In this document: piece after piece, positions 15,866 through 24,064 of the stretch
How the letters are laid out: every line of letters starts with the position of its first letter
Position numbering within the stretch: position 1 is the stretch's first letter
Assembly (NCBI GenBank): GCA_040752115.1
Contig: JBFMFB010000013.1
Coordinates: forward strand, 1-55,565
DNA from: JBFMFB01 sp040752115
GTDB lineage: Bacteria; Pseudomonadota; Gammaproteobacteria; Burkholderiales; Sulfuricellaceae
Reading direction: 5' to 3'
Length of the DNA: 55,565 bases
Translations under genes and position numbers: made by a program
Notes under the pieces: model-generated
Told to the model about the DNA's origin: nothing
Seen by the model: only the letters and a program-made list of their open reading frames with translations
Databases searched by the model: none

Positions 15866-17284
15866 TCAGTGGAGACCGAACAGCGCCGCCAGCTGGGCAC
15901 AGCTTTCGGCGAGATTCACGCGCTGCCGCATATCCTGCTGAAGAAATGCCTCCAGCCGAGGATGGGCGGCAATCGCTTCATCCAGCACCAGGTCGTGCCC
16001 CTTGGCATAGGCCCCTACGCTGATCAGGTCCCGGCTGCGCTGATAGCGCGAATACAGAAACTTGAAGCGCCGCACCTGTTCGAGCTGCTGCGGGCTCACC
16101 AACTCGGTGATCGCGCGGCTGACGGAAGCTTCGATGTCGATCGCGGGATAGTGCCCCTGGTCGGCAAGGCTGCGCGACAGCACCACGTGCCCGTCCAGAA
16201 TGGCGCGGGCGGCATCGGCAATGGGGTCCTGCTGGTCATCCCCCTCGGTGAGGACGGTGTAGAACGCGGTAATCGAACCGCTGTTGTCCCGGCCATTGCC
16301 GGCGCGCTCCACCAGCTGCGGCAGTTTGGCGAAAACGGAGGGGGGGTAGCCTTTGGTGGCGGGCGGTTCGCCGATGGCAAGCGCGATTTCCCGCTGCGCC
16401 ATGGCAAAACGGGTGAGCGAATCCATGATCAGGAGGACGTGCTTCCCCTGATCGCGGAAATACTCGGCAATGGCCGTGGCATAGGCTGCGCCGTGCAAGC
16501 GCAGCAGCGGCGGAGTATCGGCCGGGGCCGCCACCACCACGGAACGGGCCAGTCCTTCTGCACCGAGGGTGTTTTCGATGAATTCCTTGACCTCGCGCCC
16601 CCGTTCGCCGATCAAGCCGACGACGATGATATCCGCGCTGGTGTAGCGAGCCATCATACCAAGCAGCACGCTCTTGCCGACCCCGCTGCCGGCGAACAGT
16701 CCCATCCGCTGTCCGCGCCCTACCGTCAGCAGCGCATTGATGGTACGCACCCCGACATCCAGCACATCCCGGATCGGCACTCGTGCCAGGGGATTGAAGG
16801 GACGGCTTTGCAGCGGAACGTGGCTATCGGTCCGCAGCGGCCCCAATGCGTCCAGCGGCCTCCCGCTGCCGTCCACCACCCGCCCCAGCAGCCCGTACCC
16901 CACCGCCACCTGCTTGACCCGGTCCTCGGCCCGCCGCCCGCGGATATAAGGGCTGCCTGGTTTGGGAGGGTGCTGAACGTTGCTGTAGACGGGGATGACC
17001 CTGGAACCCGGAACGAGCCCGTAAACATCGGTAGAAGGCATCAGCAGCAGCCTGTCGCCGGCGAATCCGACCACCTCCGCATCGACTTTTTGTCCGTCCG
17101 GCAGGGAAACGACACAACTGCTGCCGACCGCCAGCTTAAGTCCGACTGCTTCCATCACCAAGCCGGTGGCGCGGGTCAAACGGCCGGTCGCGGCCCAGGG
17201 GCTGGACGCCTCAGCCGCCTCGCGGCAATCTTCGAGAAAACTTCGCCAGCTTTCGGTCAGACCCACGGCCACGCTCCCGCTCAA
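15866..17284 (-). CDS. fliI: Flagellum-specific ATPase FliI
   Basis: A hexameric ATPase that energises substrate delivery to the flagellar export gate. The 472-residue protein is related to F1 beta. The Walker A is FAGSGVGKSVL (around residue 180) and the Walker B is LLIMDSLTRFA, followed by the catalytic region GEPPATKGYPPSVFA. The N-terminal beta-barrel and C-terminal domain are complete. Its start overlaps the fliH stop by four bases, fitting the FliH2-FliI complex. Confidence 0.97.
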   Translation of the reverse strand: MSGSVAVGLTESWRSFLEDCREAAEASSPWAATGRLTRATGLVMEAVGLKLAVGSSCVVSLPDGQKVDAEVVGFAGDRLLLMPSTDVYGLVPGSRVIPVYSNVQHPPKPGSPYIRGRRAEDRVKQVAVGYGLLGRVVDGSGRPLDALGPLRTDSHVPLQSRPFNPLARVPIRDVLDVGVRTINALLTVGRGQRMGLFAGSGVGKSVLLGMMARYTSADIIVVGLIGERGREVKEFIENTLGAEGLARSVVVAAPADTPPLLRLHGAAYATAIAEYFRDQGKHVLLIMDSLTRFAMAQREIALAIGEPPATKGYPPSVFAKLPQLVERAGNGRDNSGSITAFYTVLTEGDDQQDPIADAARAILDGHVVLSRSLADQGHYPAIDIEASVSRAITELVSPQQLEQVRRFKFLYSRYQRSRDLISVGAYAKGHDLVLDEAIAAHPRLEAFLQQDMRQRVNLAESCAQLAALFGLH

Positions 17285-17910
17285 TCGAGCCAGCCGCCGC
17301 TCTGCCCCAGCGACGCCACGATCTGCTGCCAGCGGCTTTCCATGGTAGCGTCGATTTCGCTGCTGGCGGTCTCCAGCCGGCAGCCGCCCGGCTGGATATG
17401 ATTATCCTCGACAATGCGCCAATGCGCATGCGCTAGCTCCTCTGCCATGTGCGAGCGCACCAGTGCCGCATCACGGGGATGCAGGATCAGATGGGGATGC
17501 TGGCCCGCCTGGGGCAGGCTGTTGATTGCCTCGCGCACCACCGACACCATCAGCTCTGGGCGGACCTTCAGCGCTTGGCGCAGCATCTGCTTGGACACTT
17601 CCAGAATCAGCGCCACCATCTGCTGCCCCAAATTCTGTTCGAGCTGCCGCATTTCCTCGGCCACCCCGGTCAGCAACTGATTCAGGCACTGCGCCTCGGC
17701 CTGCGCCTGCGCCTTTCCTTCCTGGTAGCCGGCAGCAAATCCCTCCTGGCTGGCCTGCTGGTGAATGCGTTCGACTTCTTCTGCCGTGGGCAGCACCACA
17801 TCGCTGCCGTCCCCGGCTTTTTCGGCGGGCGGCGGGTCGCCCAGCGCGTCCATCTCCCAGCGCTGGTAGGCACTCAACTGCTCTTTGGGGATAATCTTGG
17901 CGGCGCTCAT
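17281..17910 (-). CDS. fliH: Flagellar assembly protein FliH
   Basis: A negative regulator and stator of FliI that tethers it to FlhA and the C-ring. The 209 residues carry an N-terminal Trp-containing motif (AYQRWEMDAL), a central Ala/Gln-rich coiled coil with Gly repeats (FAAGYQEGKAQAQAEA), and a V-ATPase E-subunit-like C-terminus. Its ribosome site is GGGAGG about 11 bases before the ATG. Unusually, it is separated from fliG by a 139-base palindromic element rather than overlapping it. Confidence 0.92.
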   Translation of the reverse strand: MSAAKIIPKEQLSAYQRWEMDALGDPPPAEKAGDGSDVVLPTAEEVERIHQQASQEGFAAGYQEGKAQAQAEAQCLNQLLTGVAEEMRQLEQNLGQQMVALILEVSKQMLRQALKVRPELMVSVVREAINSLPQAGQHPHLILHPRDAALVRSHMAEELAHAHWRIVEDNHIQPGGCRLETASSEIDATMESRWQQIVASLGQSGGWLD

Positions 17911-17930
17911 CTCTGTCAGAGCCTCCCTGG

Positions 17931-18069
17931 CAGGGTGTTGAAAACGACAACGCTTGCCAATGCTTTGCCGGAAAACGGCTCAAAATCCTGATTTACCATC
18001 TGCAAGCGCCGGTTTTTCGCCGTTTTTCTTCTCGCCGTGGCATCGGTCGCAACATTTTTCAACGTCCTG
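17931..18069. repeat. Inverted-terminus element between fliG and fliH
   Basis: A 139-bp stretch bounded by inverted ends: CAGGGTGTTGAAAACGACAACG at the left and, read on the other strand, CAGGACGTTGAAAAATGTTGC at the right. It shares CAGG-GTTGAAAA. The right end stops exactly at the fliG stop codon (18070-18072). The internal part has further imperfect self-complementarity (GCCGTTTTCCGG, GCCGGTTTTTCGCC). There is no reading frame of note. It resembles a small non-coding MITE-like element inserted into the fliFGHIJK operon. Confidence 0.6.
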
Positions 18070-19065
18070 TCAGACAAATGCCTCTTCTCCCTTGCCGCCC
18101 AGAATGATCTGGCCTTCGTCCGCCAGCCGCCGCACGATCTTCAGGATTTCCTTCTGCTCCGCCTCGACCTCGGAGAGGCGCACCGGCCCCTTGGCCTCGA
18201 GATCGTCACGCAGCATTTCCGCAGCGCGCTGCGACATGTTCTTGAATATCTTTTCGCGAAGCTCTTCGCTGGTGCCTTTCAGCGCGACGATCAGGGATTC
18301 CGACTGTACTTCGCGCAGCAGCAGCTGGATCGCGCGGTCGTCGAGATCCAGCAGGTTGTCGAACACAAACATCTCGTCCTGGATTTTCTGGGCGAGCTCC
18401 GGATCGTAATCCCTGACGCTCGCAATCACCGCCGTTTCCTGGGTCGTACCCATGAAATTCAGCATTTCGGCTGCCGCCCGCACGCCTCCCATGGCGCTTT
18501 TCTTGATGTTGTTGCTGCCCGCCAGCAGTTTGGTCAGCACGTCGTTCAGCTCCTTCAGCGCCGCCGGCTGGATGCCGTCCAGCGTGGCGATGCGCAGGAT
18601 CACGTCGTTGCGCAGGCGCTCGCTGAAAAACCCCAGCACCTCGCTCGCCTGATCCCGGTCCAGATGCACCAGAATCGTGGCGATGATCTGCGGGTGCTCG
18701 TTCTTGATCAGCTCCGCAACTGCGGCGCCGTCCATCCACTTCAGGCTTTCTATGCCGCTGGTATCGCCGCCGTGAAGGATGCGGTCGATCAGGTTGGCTG
18801 CCCGGTCGCTGCCCAGCGCCTTGGTAAGCACCGACCGGATATATTCCTCGGAAGCCATGCCCACCGTGCTTTTTTCTTCCGCATGGGCGCAAAATTCCTG
18901 GATCACCTCTTCCACTTTTTCGCGCTTGACGTTATTGAGCGCCGCCATGGCCGCCCCGAGCTTCTGCACTTCCTTGGGGCTGAGGTACTTGAACACTTCC
19001 ACGGCCTCTTCCTCGCCCAGCGTCATGAGCAGAATGGCGCTTTTCTGGATTCCCTCCTCACTCAT
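18070..19065 (-). CDS. fliG: Flagellar motor switch protein FliG
   Basis: The rotor protein of the C-ring that contacts the stator. Its 331 residues equal the E. coli length. Three armadillo-like domains are recognisable: N-terminal (QKSAILLMTLGEEEAVEVFK), middle (EHPQIIATILVHLDRDQASE, an EHPQ motif) and C-terminal with the charged torque helix (LDDRAIQLLLREV). It starts within the end of fliF (four-base overlap). The stop codon abuts the 139-base inverted-terminus element. Confidence 0.97.
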   Translation of the reverse strand: MSEEGIQKSAILLMTLGEEEAVEVFKYLSPKEVQKLGAAMAALNNVKREKVEEVIQEFCAHAEEKSTVGMASEEYIRSVLTKALGSDRAANLIDRILHGGDTSGIESLKWMDGAAVAELIKNEHPQIIATILVHLDRDQASEVLGFFSERLRNDVILRIATLDGIQPAALKELNDVLTKLLAGSNNIKKSAMGGVRAAAEMLNFMGTTQETAVIASVRDYDPELAQKIQDEMFVFDNLLDLDDRAIQLLLREVQSESLIVALKGTSEELREKIFKNMSQRAAEMLRDDLEAKGPVRLSEVEAEQKEILKIVRRLADEGQIILGGKGEEAFV

Positions 19066-20675
19066 TCACGCCCCACCCAATCCTTCACCACGTTTGCCAC
19101 CATCCTGGGATCCTGCCGAGCCACCTCTTTCGCGGCCTTCAAATTCTCCTCATAGCTGGCGGCACTCTTCGCCCTTGCTATCTCTGCCTCGACGGCCGGC
19201 ACCGGCTCCGGCGCCCGCGGCGGGCGCGCCAATTCGCGCAGCAGCGGCCGCAGCACGCCGAATACGAGATAAAACACCACCCCCGCGATCACCAGATTTT
19301 TCACGATCTCCTTGACCAAGGCCAGGTTTGCGGGATCCTTCCACATCGGCAGCGCAGGAATTTCTTCCATGTCGCCGGCGGAAAATGCGGCGTTGACCAC
19401 GTTCAGCGTATCGCCCCGCACCTGATTGAAGCCCATGGCCTCCTTGACAAGACTGTTGATCTGCGCCATTTCTGCAGCCGACAACGGCTTGGCGCTGGCT
19501 TTGCCGTCCTTGCCCGCCGTTTTCCGGTTATTGACCACCACCGCCACAGACAGGCGTTTGATGGTTCCGACCGGCTGCTTGATGTGCTTGATGGTCTTGT
19601 CCACCTCATAGTTGACTGTCGCTTCCTTGCGCGTATTGGTGGCGGCCTGCTGTGCGCCGTTTTGGGCGGCGGCTGGCGCGGCAGTCGTGGAGAGTGGCGC
19701 GCTCGCGGCGCCCGGCGGCTGGTTGGACAGGGCGCCCGGCACCCCGCTGGGGGACGGCAGGGTACTGCCCACAGCTTCGCTGGTTTGCTGGCTGCGAATC
19801 GCCGCCTCGGCCGGCGCCGGGTTTGGCTTGAAGGTTTCTGCGGTTTGCTCGATCTGGGAAAAGTCGAGGTCTGCCGCCACCTGCGCCCGCACGTTACCCG
19901 GTCCGGTAATGGGAGTCAGGATGGATTCGATGCGTTTGGCATAGCTCTGCTCGACCTGGTGCAGATAATCCAGTTGCCCCGGATCAAGCCCGATATGTGC
20001 GGCTGCACCTTCCCCGCTCAGCAGATTGCCGTTCTGGTCCACCACCGTCACGTTCTTCACCGGCAGATCCGGCACGCTGCTCGCGATCAGGTGAATGATG
20101 CCGCTCACCTGGGCCGGATCCAGAACCTTTCCCGGATGCAGGCTGAGCAGGACCGAAGCGCTGGGTTTCTGTTGTTCGCGGATGAACACGGATGGGCGCG
20201 GGATGGCCAGATGGACGCGCGCCCCCTGGACGGCGGAAAGAGACTGGATGGAACGGGTGATCTCCCCTTCCAGGGCGCGTTGATAATTGACCTGCTCCAA
20301 GAACTGACTGGTTCCGAGTTTCTGATTTTCCATCAACTCGAAACCCACCACGCTGCCTTTGGGAAGCCCCTGGGATGCCAGGCGCAAACGCACCTCGTAT
20401 ACCTGGTTGGCGGGCACCAGAACGGCGCCTCCGCCCTCGGCCATTTTGTAGGGCACGTTCATTTGCTGCAGGGAGGTGATGATCGCTCCACCGTCGCGAT
20501 CGGACAGGTTACTGTAGAGCACCCGGTAATCCGGGGTCTGAGACCACATCCATGCGCCGACTGCCAAGGCAACGGCAGCGGCCAAGCCGAAAATGAGCCC
20601 CAGTTTTTGCTGATTGGTGAGCTGGTTGAACCTGAGCAACCGGGCGAGCAATGTATCCTGCGGTGCTACTGCCAT
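19062..20675 (-). CDS. fliF: Flagellar MS-ring protein FliF
   Basis: Forms the membrane-embedded MS ring, the base of the flagellar motor. The 537 residues carry TM helix 1 near 25-46 and YscJ-type ring-building motifs (RVLYSNLSDRDGGAII, ALEGEITRSIQSL, ARVHLAIPRPSVFIREQ). TM helix 2 lies near 445-466, and the C-terminal FliG-binding tail ends with MVANVVKDWVGRE. The central region contains an Ala/Pro/Gln-rich loop. It follows fliE by about 118 bases and overlaps fliG. Confidence 0.97.
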   Translation of the reverse strand: MAVAPQDTLLARLLRFNQLTNQQKLGLIFGLAAAVALAVGAWMWSQTPDYRVLYSNLSDRDGGAIITSLQQMNVPYKMAEGGGAVLVPANQVYEVRLRLASQGLPKGSVVGFELMENQKLGTSQFLEQVNYQRALEGEITRSIQSLSAVQGARVHLAIPRPSVFIREQQKPSASVLLSLHPGKVLDPAQVSGIIHLIASSVPDLPVKNVTVVDQNGNLLSGEGAAAHIGLDPGQLDYLHQVEQSYAKRIESILTPITGPGNVRAQVAADLDFSQIEQTAETFKPNPAPAEAAIRSQQTSEAVGSTLPSPSGVPGALSNQPPGAASAPLSTTAAPAAAQNGAQQAATNTRKEATVNYEVDKTIKHIKQPVGTIKRLSVAVVVNNRKTAGKDGKASAKPLSAAEMAQINSLVKEAMGFNQVRGDTLNVVNAAFSAGDMEEIPALPMWKDPANLALVKEIVKNLVIAGVVFYLVFGVLRPLLRELARPPRAPEPVPAVEAEIARAKSAASYEENLKAAKEVARQDPRMVANVVKDWVGRE

Positions 20676-20793
20676 ACTCGCGCCCTGTCTTTGTGAACTT
20701 CCGTGAAATCTATGATGCCAACCCCGACTGGCCAGCGGCCAGACCCGTCACTCCCCACATCCCGTTGCGTATTCCGGCACGCATCGGGCCGGG

Positions 20794-21108
20794 TCACACC
20801 TGCATGTTCATGACTTCCTGATACGCCGTCACCAGCTTGTTGCGTACCTGCACCATGGTTTGAAAGGAAATGTTTGCCTTCTGCAGGGAAATCATCACGT
20901 CCTGCAGGTTTGCGTTGGGGCCTCCCATTTCGAACCCTTTCGCTAACCCTGCAGCCTCCTGCTGGGCACTGTTGACTTGATCGATGGAAGACTTGAGAAG
21001 GGTGGCAAAATCCGCCCCTTCCGGTGCGGCCTGAGCCTCGCCGCCAGCCGCCGCAGCCGAAGCAGCGCGCAATTGGCTCAGCAGCTGATCAATTCCTTGG
21101 GTATTCAT
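20794..21108 (-). CDS. fliE: Flagellar hook-basal body protein FliE
   Basis: The rod adaptor that links the MS ring to the proximal rod; it is the first flagellar export substrate. At 104 residues it is normal. The C-terminal conserved part reads DVMISLQKANISFQTMVQVRNK and ends in YQEVMNMQV. Its start follows a good sigma-54-type promoter by about 38 bases, just after flrC, so it heads the fliEFGHIJK transcript. Confidence 0.95.
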   Translation of the reverse strand: MNTQGIDQLLSQLRAASAAAAGGEAQAAPEGADFATLLKSSIDQVNSAQQEAAGLAKGFEMGGPNANLQDVMISLQKANISFQTMVQVRNKLVTAYQEVMNMQV

Positions 21109-21155
21109 CTCGAATCTCCATTGCTATTCCTGACAACGCCACGCACCTGAAACTC

Positions 21156-21172
21156 AAGCAAATTTCATGCCC
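21156..21172 (-). promoter_or_regulatory. Sigma-54 (-24/-12) promoter before fliE
   Basis: On the minus strand the sequence is GGGCATGAAATTTGCTT. A GG doublet (21170-21171) and a GC doublet (21158-21159) are separated by exactly ten bases, and TTGC in the -12 box matches the TGGCAC-N5-TTGCW consensus. Transcription would start near 21146, some 38 bases before the fliE ATG. The neighbouring flrC-like gene encodes a sigma-54 activator with a GAFTGA loop, which fits control of this site by FlrC. Confidence 0.6.
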
Positions 21173-21187
21173 TCTGGCGCGCCCGGC

Positions 21188-22534
21188 TCAGGCCACCGTC
21201 ACATCGCCGGACTTGTCGTTCTCTTCCCGGTACTGCTGCAGCTTATGCCGCAGCGTGCGCTCGCTGATGCCGAGCCGCTGCGCCGCCAGCTTGCGCGACC
21301 CGCCCACCGCCGCCAGCGTTTCCAGAATGTGTGCGCGCTCCGCCGACTTCATGTCCAGCGCCCCCCCCGATGCCTCGGCATCGGACCTGCCGCTCCCTTC
21401 CTCGGGAAGGACCGGAAGATGAAGCAGATCCACGTCGATCACGTCGCCCGGCGCAAGAATAATGGCGCGCTGCATGACATTTTCAAGTTCCCTGATGTTA
21501 CCCGGCCAGGGATATTGCGTCAATCGCCTTTCGGCTGCGGCGGACAGGCTCAAGCCGTGCCGCCCGAGCCCTCCCGCGAAACGGTTGACGACATGCCGGG
21601 CCAGGAATGGGATATCCTGCGGCCGCTCCCGCAGCGAGGGAACACGCAGCGGGAACACGTTCAGGCGGTAGTAGAGGTCTTCGCGAAACGCCCCGCGCGC
21701 CACCTCCGCCGGCATGTCGCGGTTGGAGGTTGCAAGCACGCGTATATCCAGCGGAATGGCCTTGCGCCCGCCGACCCGCTCCACCTCCCGCTCCTGCAGC
21801 ACGCGCAGAAGCTTCGCCTGCAGCGGCAACGGCATTTCGGAAATTTCGTCCAGCAGCAGGGTGCCGCCCTGGGCCTGCTCGAACTTGCCCGGCTGAGCCT
21901 GGGCGGCGCCGGTGAAAGCGCCTTTTTCGTGGCCGAACAAGGTGGATTCGAGCAGATTTTCCGGTATCGCAGCGCAGTTGATGGCGACAAAAGGCATGGC
22001 GGCACGCGCCGAATGATTGTGGATAAAGCGCGCCACCACTTCCTTGCCGGTACCGGATTCTCCGGTAATCAGCACCGTGGCGGAGGTAGCTGCAACCCGT
22101 TGCGCCAGCGCCAGCAATTCCGTCGAATGAGGATCCTGGGCAATCATTTCGCCACTCTCTTCCGCCGGCGCCGGCAGCATGTATCGCACCACCTCCGCCA
22201 ACAGACTGTCCGGCTCAAACGGCTTGGTCAGGTAGTTGCACGCGCCGGCACGCATCGCCTCCACCGCCTTGTCGATCATGCCGTAGGCGGTCATCAGCAG
22301 CACCGGAACCTGGGGATGGTTCAACCTTATTTCGCGCAGCAATGCATGCCCGTCCATCGGCTGCATCTGGACATCGGTCACGACCAGTCCGACTCTTCGT
22401 CTTTGCAGGACGTCCAGCGCAGCCGGGCCGCTCTCCACGGCGATGGCCTCGTAGCCGGCCAAAGCCAGCGTATCGCACAGGGCTTCGCGCAGATCGCGGT
22501 CGTCCTCGACAATCAGAATGGGCAGTGTCTTCAT
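21188..22534 (-). CDS. flrC: Sigma-54-dependent response regulator, FlrC/FleR type
   Basis: An activator of middle flagellar genes. In its 448 residues, the receiver domain (1-120) has the acidic pocket VEDD and phosphorylatable Asp in VVTDVQM (about 54). The AAA+ domain (about 140-370) has Walker A GESGTGKE, the sigma-54-contacting loop GAFTGA, and the arginine-finger region. A Fis-type helix-turn-helix forms the end (AAQRLGISERTLRHKLQQY). It lies 12 bases after its partner kinase, and its predicted target promoter is before fliE. Naming by location is strong; ntrC-like alternatives are unlikely in this setting. Confidence 0.9.
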   Translation of the reverse strand: MKTLPILIVEDDRDLREALCDTLALAGYEAIAVESGPAALDVLQRRRVGLVVTDVQMQPMDGHALLREIRLNHPQVPVLLMTAYGMIDKAVEAMRAGACNYLTKPFEPDSLLAEVVRYMLPAPAEESGEMIAQDPHSTELLALAQRVAATSATVLITGESGTGKEVVARFIHNHSARAAMPFVAINCAAIPENLLESTLFGHEKGAFTGAAQAQPGKFEQAQGGTLLLDEISEMPLPLQAKLLRVLQEREVERVGGRKAIPLDIRVLATSNRDMPAEVARGAFREDLYYRLNVFPLRVPSLRERPQDIPFLARHVVNRFAGGLGRHGLSLSAAAERRLTQYPWPGNIRELENVMQRAIILAPGDVIDVDLLHLPVLPEEGSGRSDAEASGGALDMKSAERAHILETLAAVGGSRKLAAQRLGISERTLRHKLQQYREENDKSGDVTVA

Positions 22535-22546
22535 AAACTCTCGGAT

Positions 22547-23719
22547 TCAGGCCGGGACGCTCGTCGCCGGCAACAACACCACAAACTCGCTTCCCGCTCC
22601 CGGCGCCGACTTCACCCTCACCTCGCCACCGTGCGCCTGCACCACATTGCGCACGATCGCCAGCCCGAGGCCGGTACCTTCCGCGCGGGTGGTAAAAAAC
22701 GGCTCGAACAAGCGGTCTTCCACACTCGCATCAAAGCCGCGGCCGGTATCCTTCACGACCAGCGCGATCTGTCCTGCGGCAACCGGCCCGGCGCCCAGAC
22801 ACACCTCTCCACCGCCCTGGCAGGCCTGCATCGCATTCTCCAGCAAGTTAACAAGCGCACCGACAAGAGGCTTGCGATTGGCCATGATGCAGCTCCCGCC
22901 GCTGCGGTCCGCCAGCGAAAACGGCACGCCGTGCTGCGCCATCTGCGGCTCCATGATTTGCTGCAGTTCGGCCAGCAGAGCGGAAATCGGAAAGGATTCG
23001 CGCTCTCCCGTCTCGCCCTTCACAAACAGCAGCATATCCTGAATCAGATGCTCCAGGTGGCGCAAACGTGCCAGCGCTTTTTCGGCGAAACGGACGCGCT
23101 CACCCTCGGGCAAGCCGGCTTTGCCCAGATTTGCGGTATAGAGAAGCGCGGTGGCGAGAGGCGTGCGCAGCTGATGCGCCAGCCCTGCCGCCATCTCCCC
23201 CATCGCGGAAAGGCGCCGGTGGCGTTCCAGCTCAATTTGCATGGCATGCGCCTCAGTGATGTCGTGCAGCAGCAGGATGCAGCCGCCGGCGGAGTCCAGG
23301 GGGTTGCTGGAAATGCTCAACCGTTGCGCCGCCTCTCCCCCTAATTCCCACTCGTGAGGCGTCGCCGTCTGCCGCAAATCGCGCGCCGCCACCGCCTCCC
23401 ATGACTGCTCCAGCAGCGGCTCGCCAAGCATGTGTTTGGCCGCGGCATTGGCCTCCCGCACGATTCCGAGCTGGTCCAGCACCACCACCCCGGCGGGCAG
23501 CGCGGCCAGCAGCATGCCCAGCCGCTGAGACAGCGCCTCCTTCTCCAGAAACTGGCGGCGCAATTCGCCGTTCGCCACTGCCAATTCGGTCGTGAGGCGC
23601 TCCACCTGTTGCTGCAACTCGTGGTATGCGCCGGCCAGTTCGGCCGATGCCTGATTGAACAGGTTGAACGCCTGCTCCAGCTCCTGCGGGCTGACTTGAT
23701 TATTTCTGATGTCGGACAT
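22547..23719 (-). CDS. flrB: Sensor histidine kinase, FlrB/FleS type
   Basis: The kinase partner of the adjacent sigma-54 activator. It has 390 residues and no transmembrane segment, so it is cytoplasmic. An N-terminal coiled coil (ELEQAFNLFNQASAELAGAY) leads to a PAS-like domain (about 60-160). Then come the H-box GLAHQLRTPLATALL with the phospho-accepting His, N-box ALVNLLENAMQA, and G-boxes DTGRGFD and GTGLGLAIV. The start at 23719 is chosen at the conserved coiled coil; an ATG five codons upstream is equally possible. Upstream extension further is unlikely. Confidence 0.88.
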   Translation of the reverse strand: MSDIRNNQVSPQELEQAFNLFNQASAELAGAYHELQQQVERLTTELAVANGELRRQFLEKEALSQRLGMLLAALPAGVVVLDQLGIVREANAAAKHMLGEPLLEQSWEAVAARDLRQTATPHEWELGGEAAQRLSISSNPLDSAGGCILLLHDITEAHAMQIELERHRRLSAMGEMAAGLAHQLRTPLATALLYTANLGKAGLPEGERVRFAEKALARLRHLEHLIQDMLLFVKGETGERESFPISALLAELQQIMEPQMAQHGVPFSLADRSGGSCIMANRKPLVGALVNLLENAMQACQGGGEVCLGAGPVAAGQIALVVKDTGRGFDASVEDRLFEPFFTTRAEGTGLGLAIVRNVVQAHGGEVRVKSAPGAGSEFVVLLPATSVPA

Positions 23720-24064
23720 CCTTGATAGCCCCATGTTCGCTAACATTCGAAGACACCGCCTGGCCGACGAGAACGCCATCCTGCGGCCATTATAGAAGGA
23801 ACCTCTGAATAAGTCCTGCAGCTTGCGAAGACTTGAGTTGGCGGTTCCGAAACCGATCCTCGGCCTGCAGCGCCAAGCCCGCGGCAGTCCCAAACTTGGC
23901 GAAGACTAAATTTTTATGGGAAGATGCCGTTACACAAATTTCGGATTCCACTACAATGCGATAACAGAAGCTCGCCACATACCGTTTAGCCGGGGCCGAC
24001 CTTGGCCTCGAAAAACAAAAAAAAACCGGCTTTGAATTTCAAACTTTAGCTGGGATAAAACTCA
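23720..24064. other. Divergent spacer between flrB and the first MCP gene
   Basis: This 345-base region contains the FliA promoter described separately. Near 23799 it has a GGAACCTCTGAA stretch resembling the GGAAGCTCTGAA hairpins found at 30949 and 32258, probably a repeat remnant. Self-complementary pieces (GACTTGAGTTGGCG with CGCCAAGCCC, and CTTGGCGAAG) suggest a degenerate palindrome between 23800 and 23905. No gene was seen. A weak TTGAAT/GATAAA pair lies at 24033-24055. Confidence 0.4.
23907..23933 (+). promoter_or_regulatory. FliA (sigma-28) promoter for the MCP/cheV group
   Basis: TAAATTTT (23907-23914), an 11-base spacer, then GCCGTTAC (23926-23933). This matches the consensus TAAAGTTT-N11-GCCGATAA at 13 of 16 positions with exact spacing. 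Transcription would begin near 23942 and leave a leader of about 120 bases before the receptor gene at 24065. FliA control of chemoreceptors and che genes is the norm in flagellated proteobacteria. Confidence 0.6.

Noticed and set aside
23720..23893. Longer N-terminus for the FlrB-type kinase
   Set aside because: The in-frame extension runs through the divergent promoter region and the repeat remnant, has no homology-like features and would overlap AT-rich non-coding sequence.
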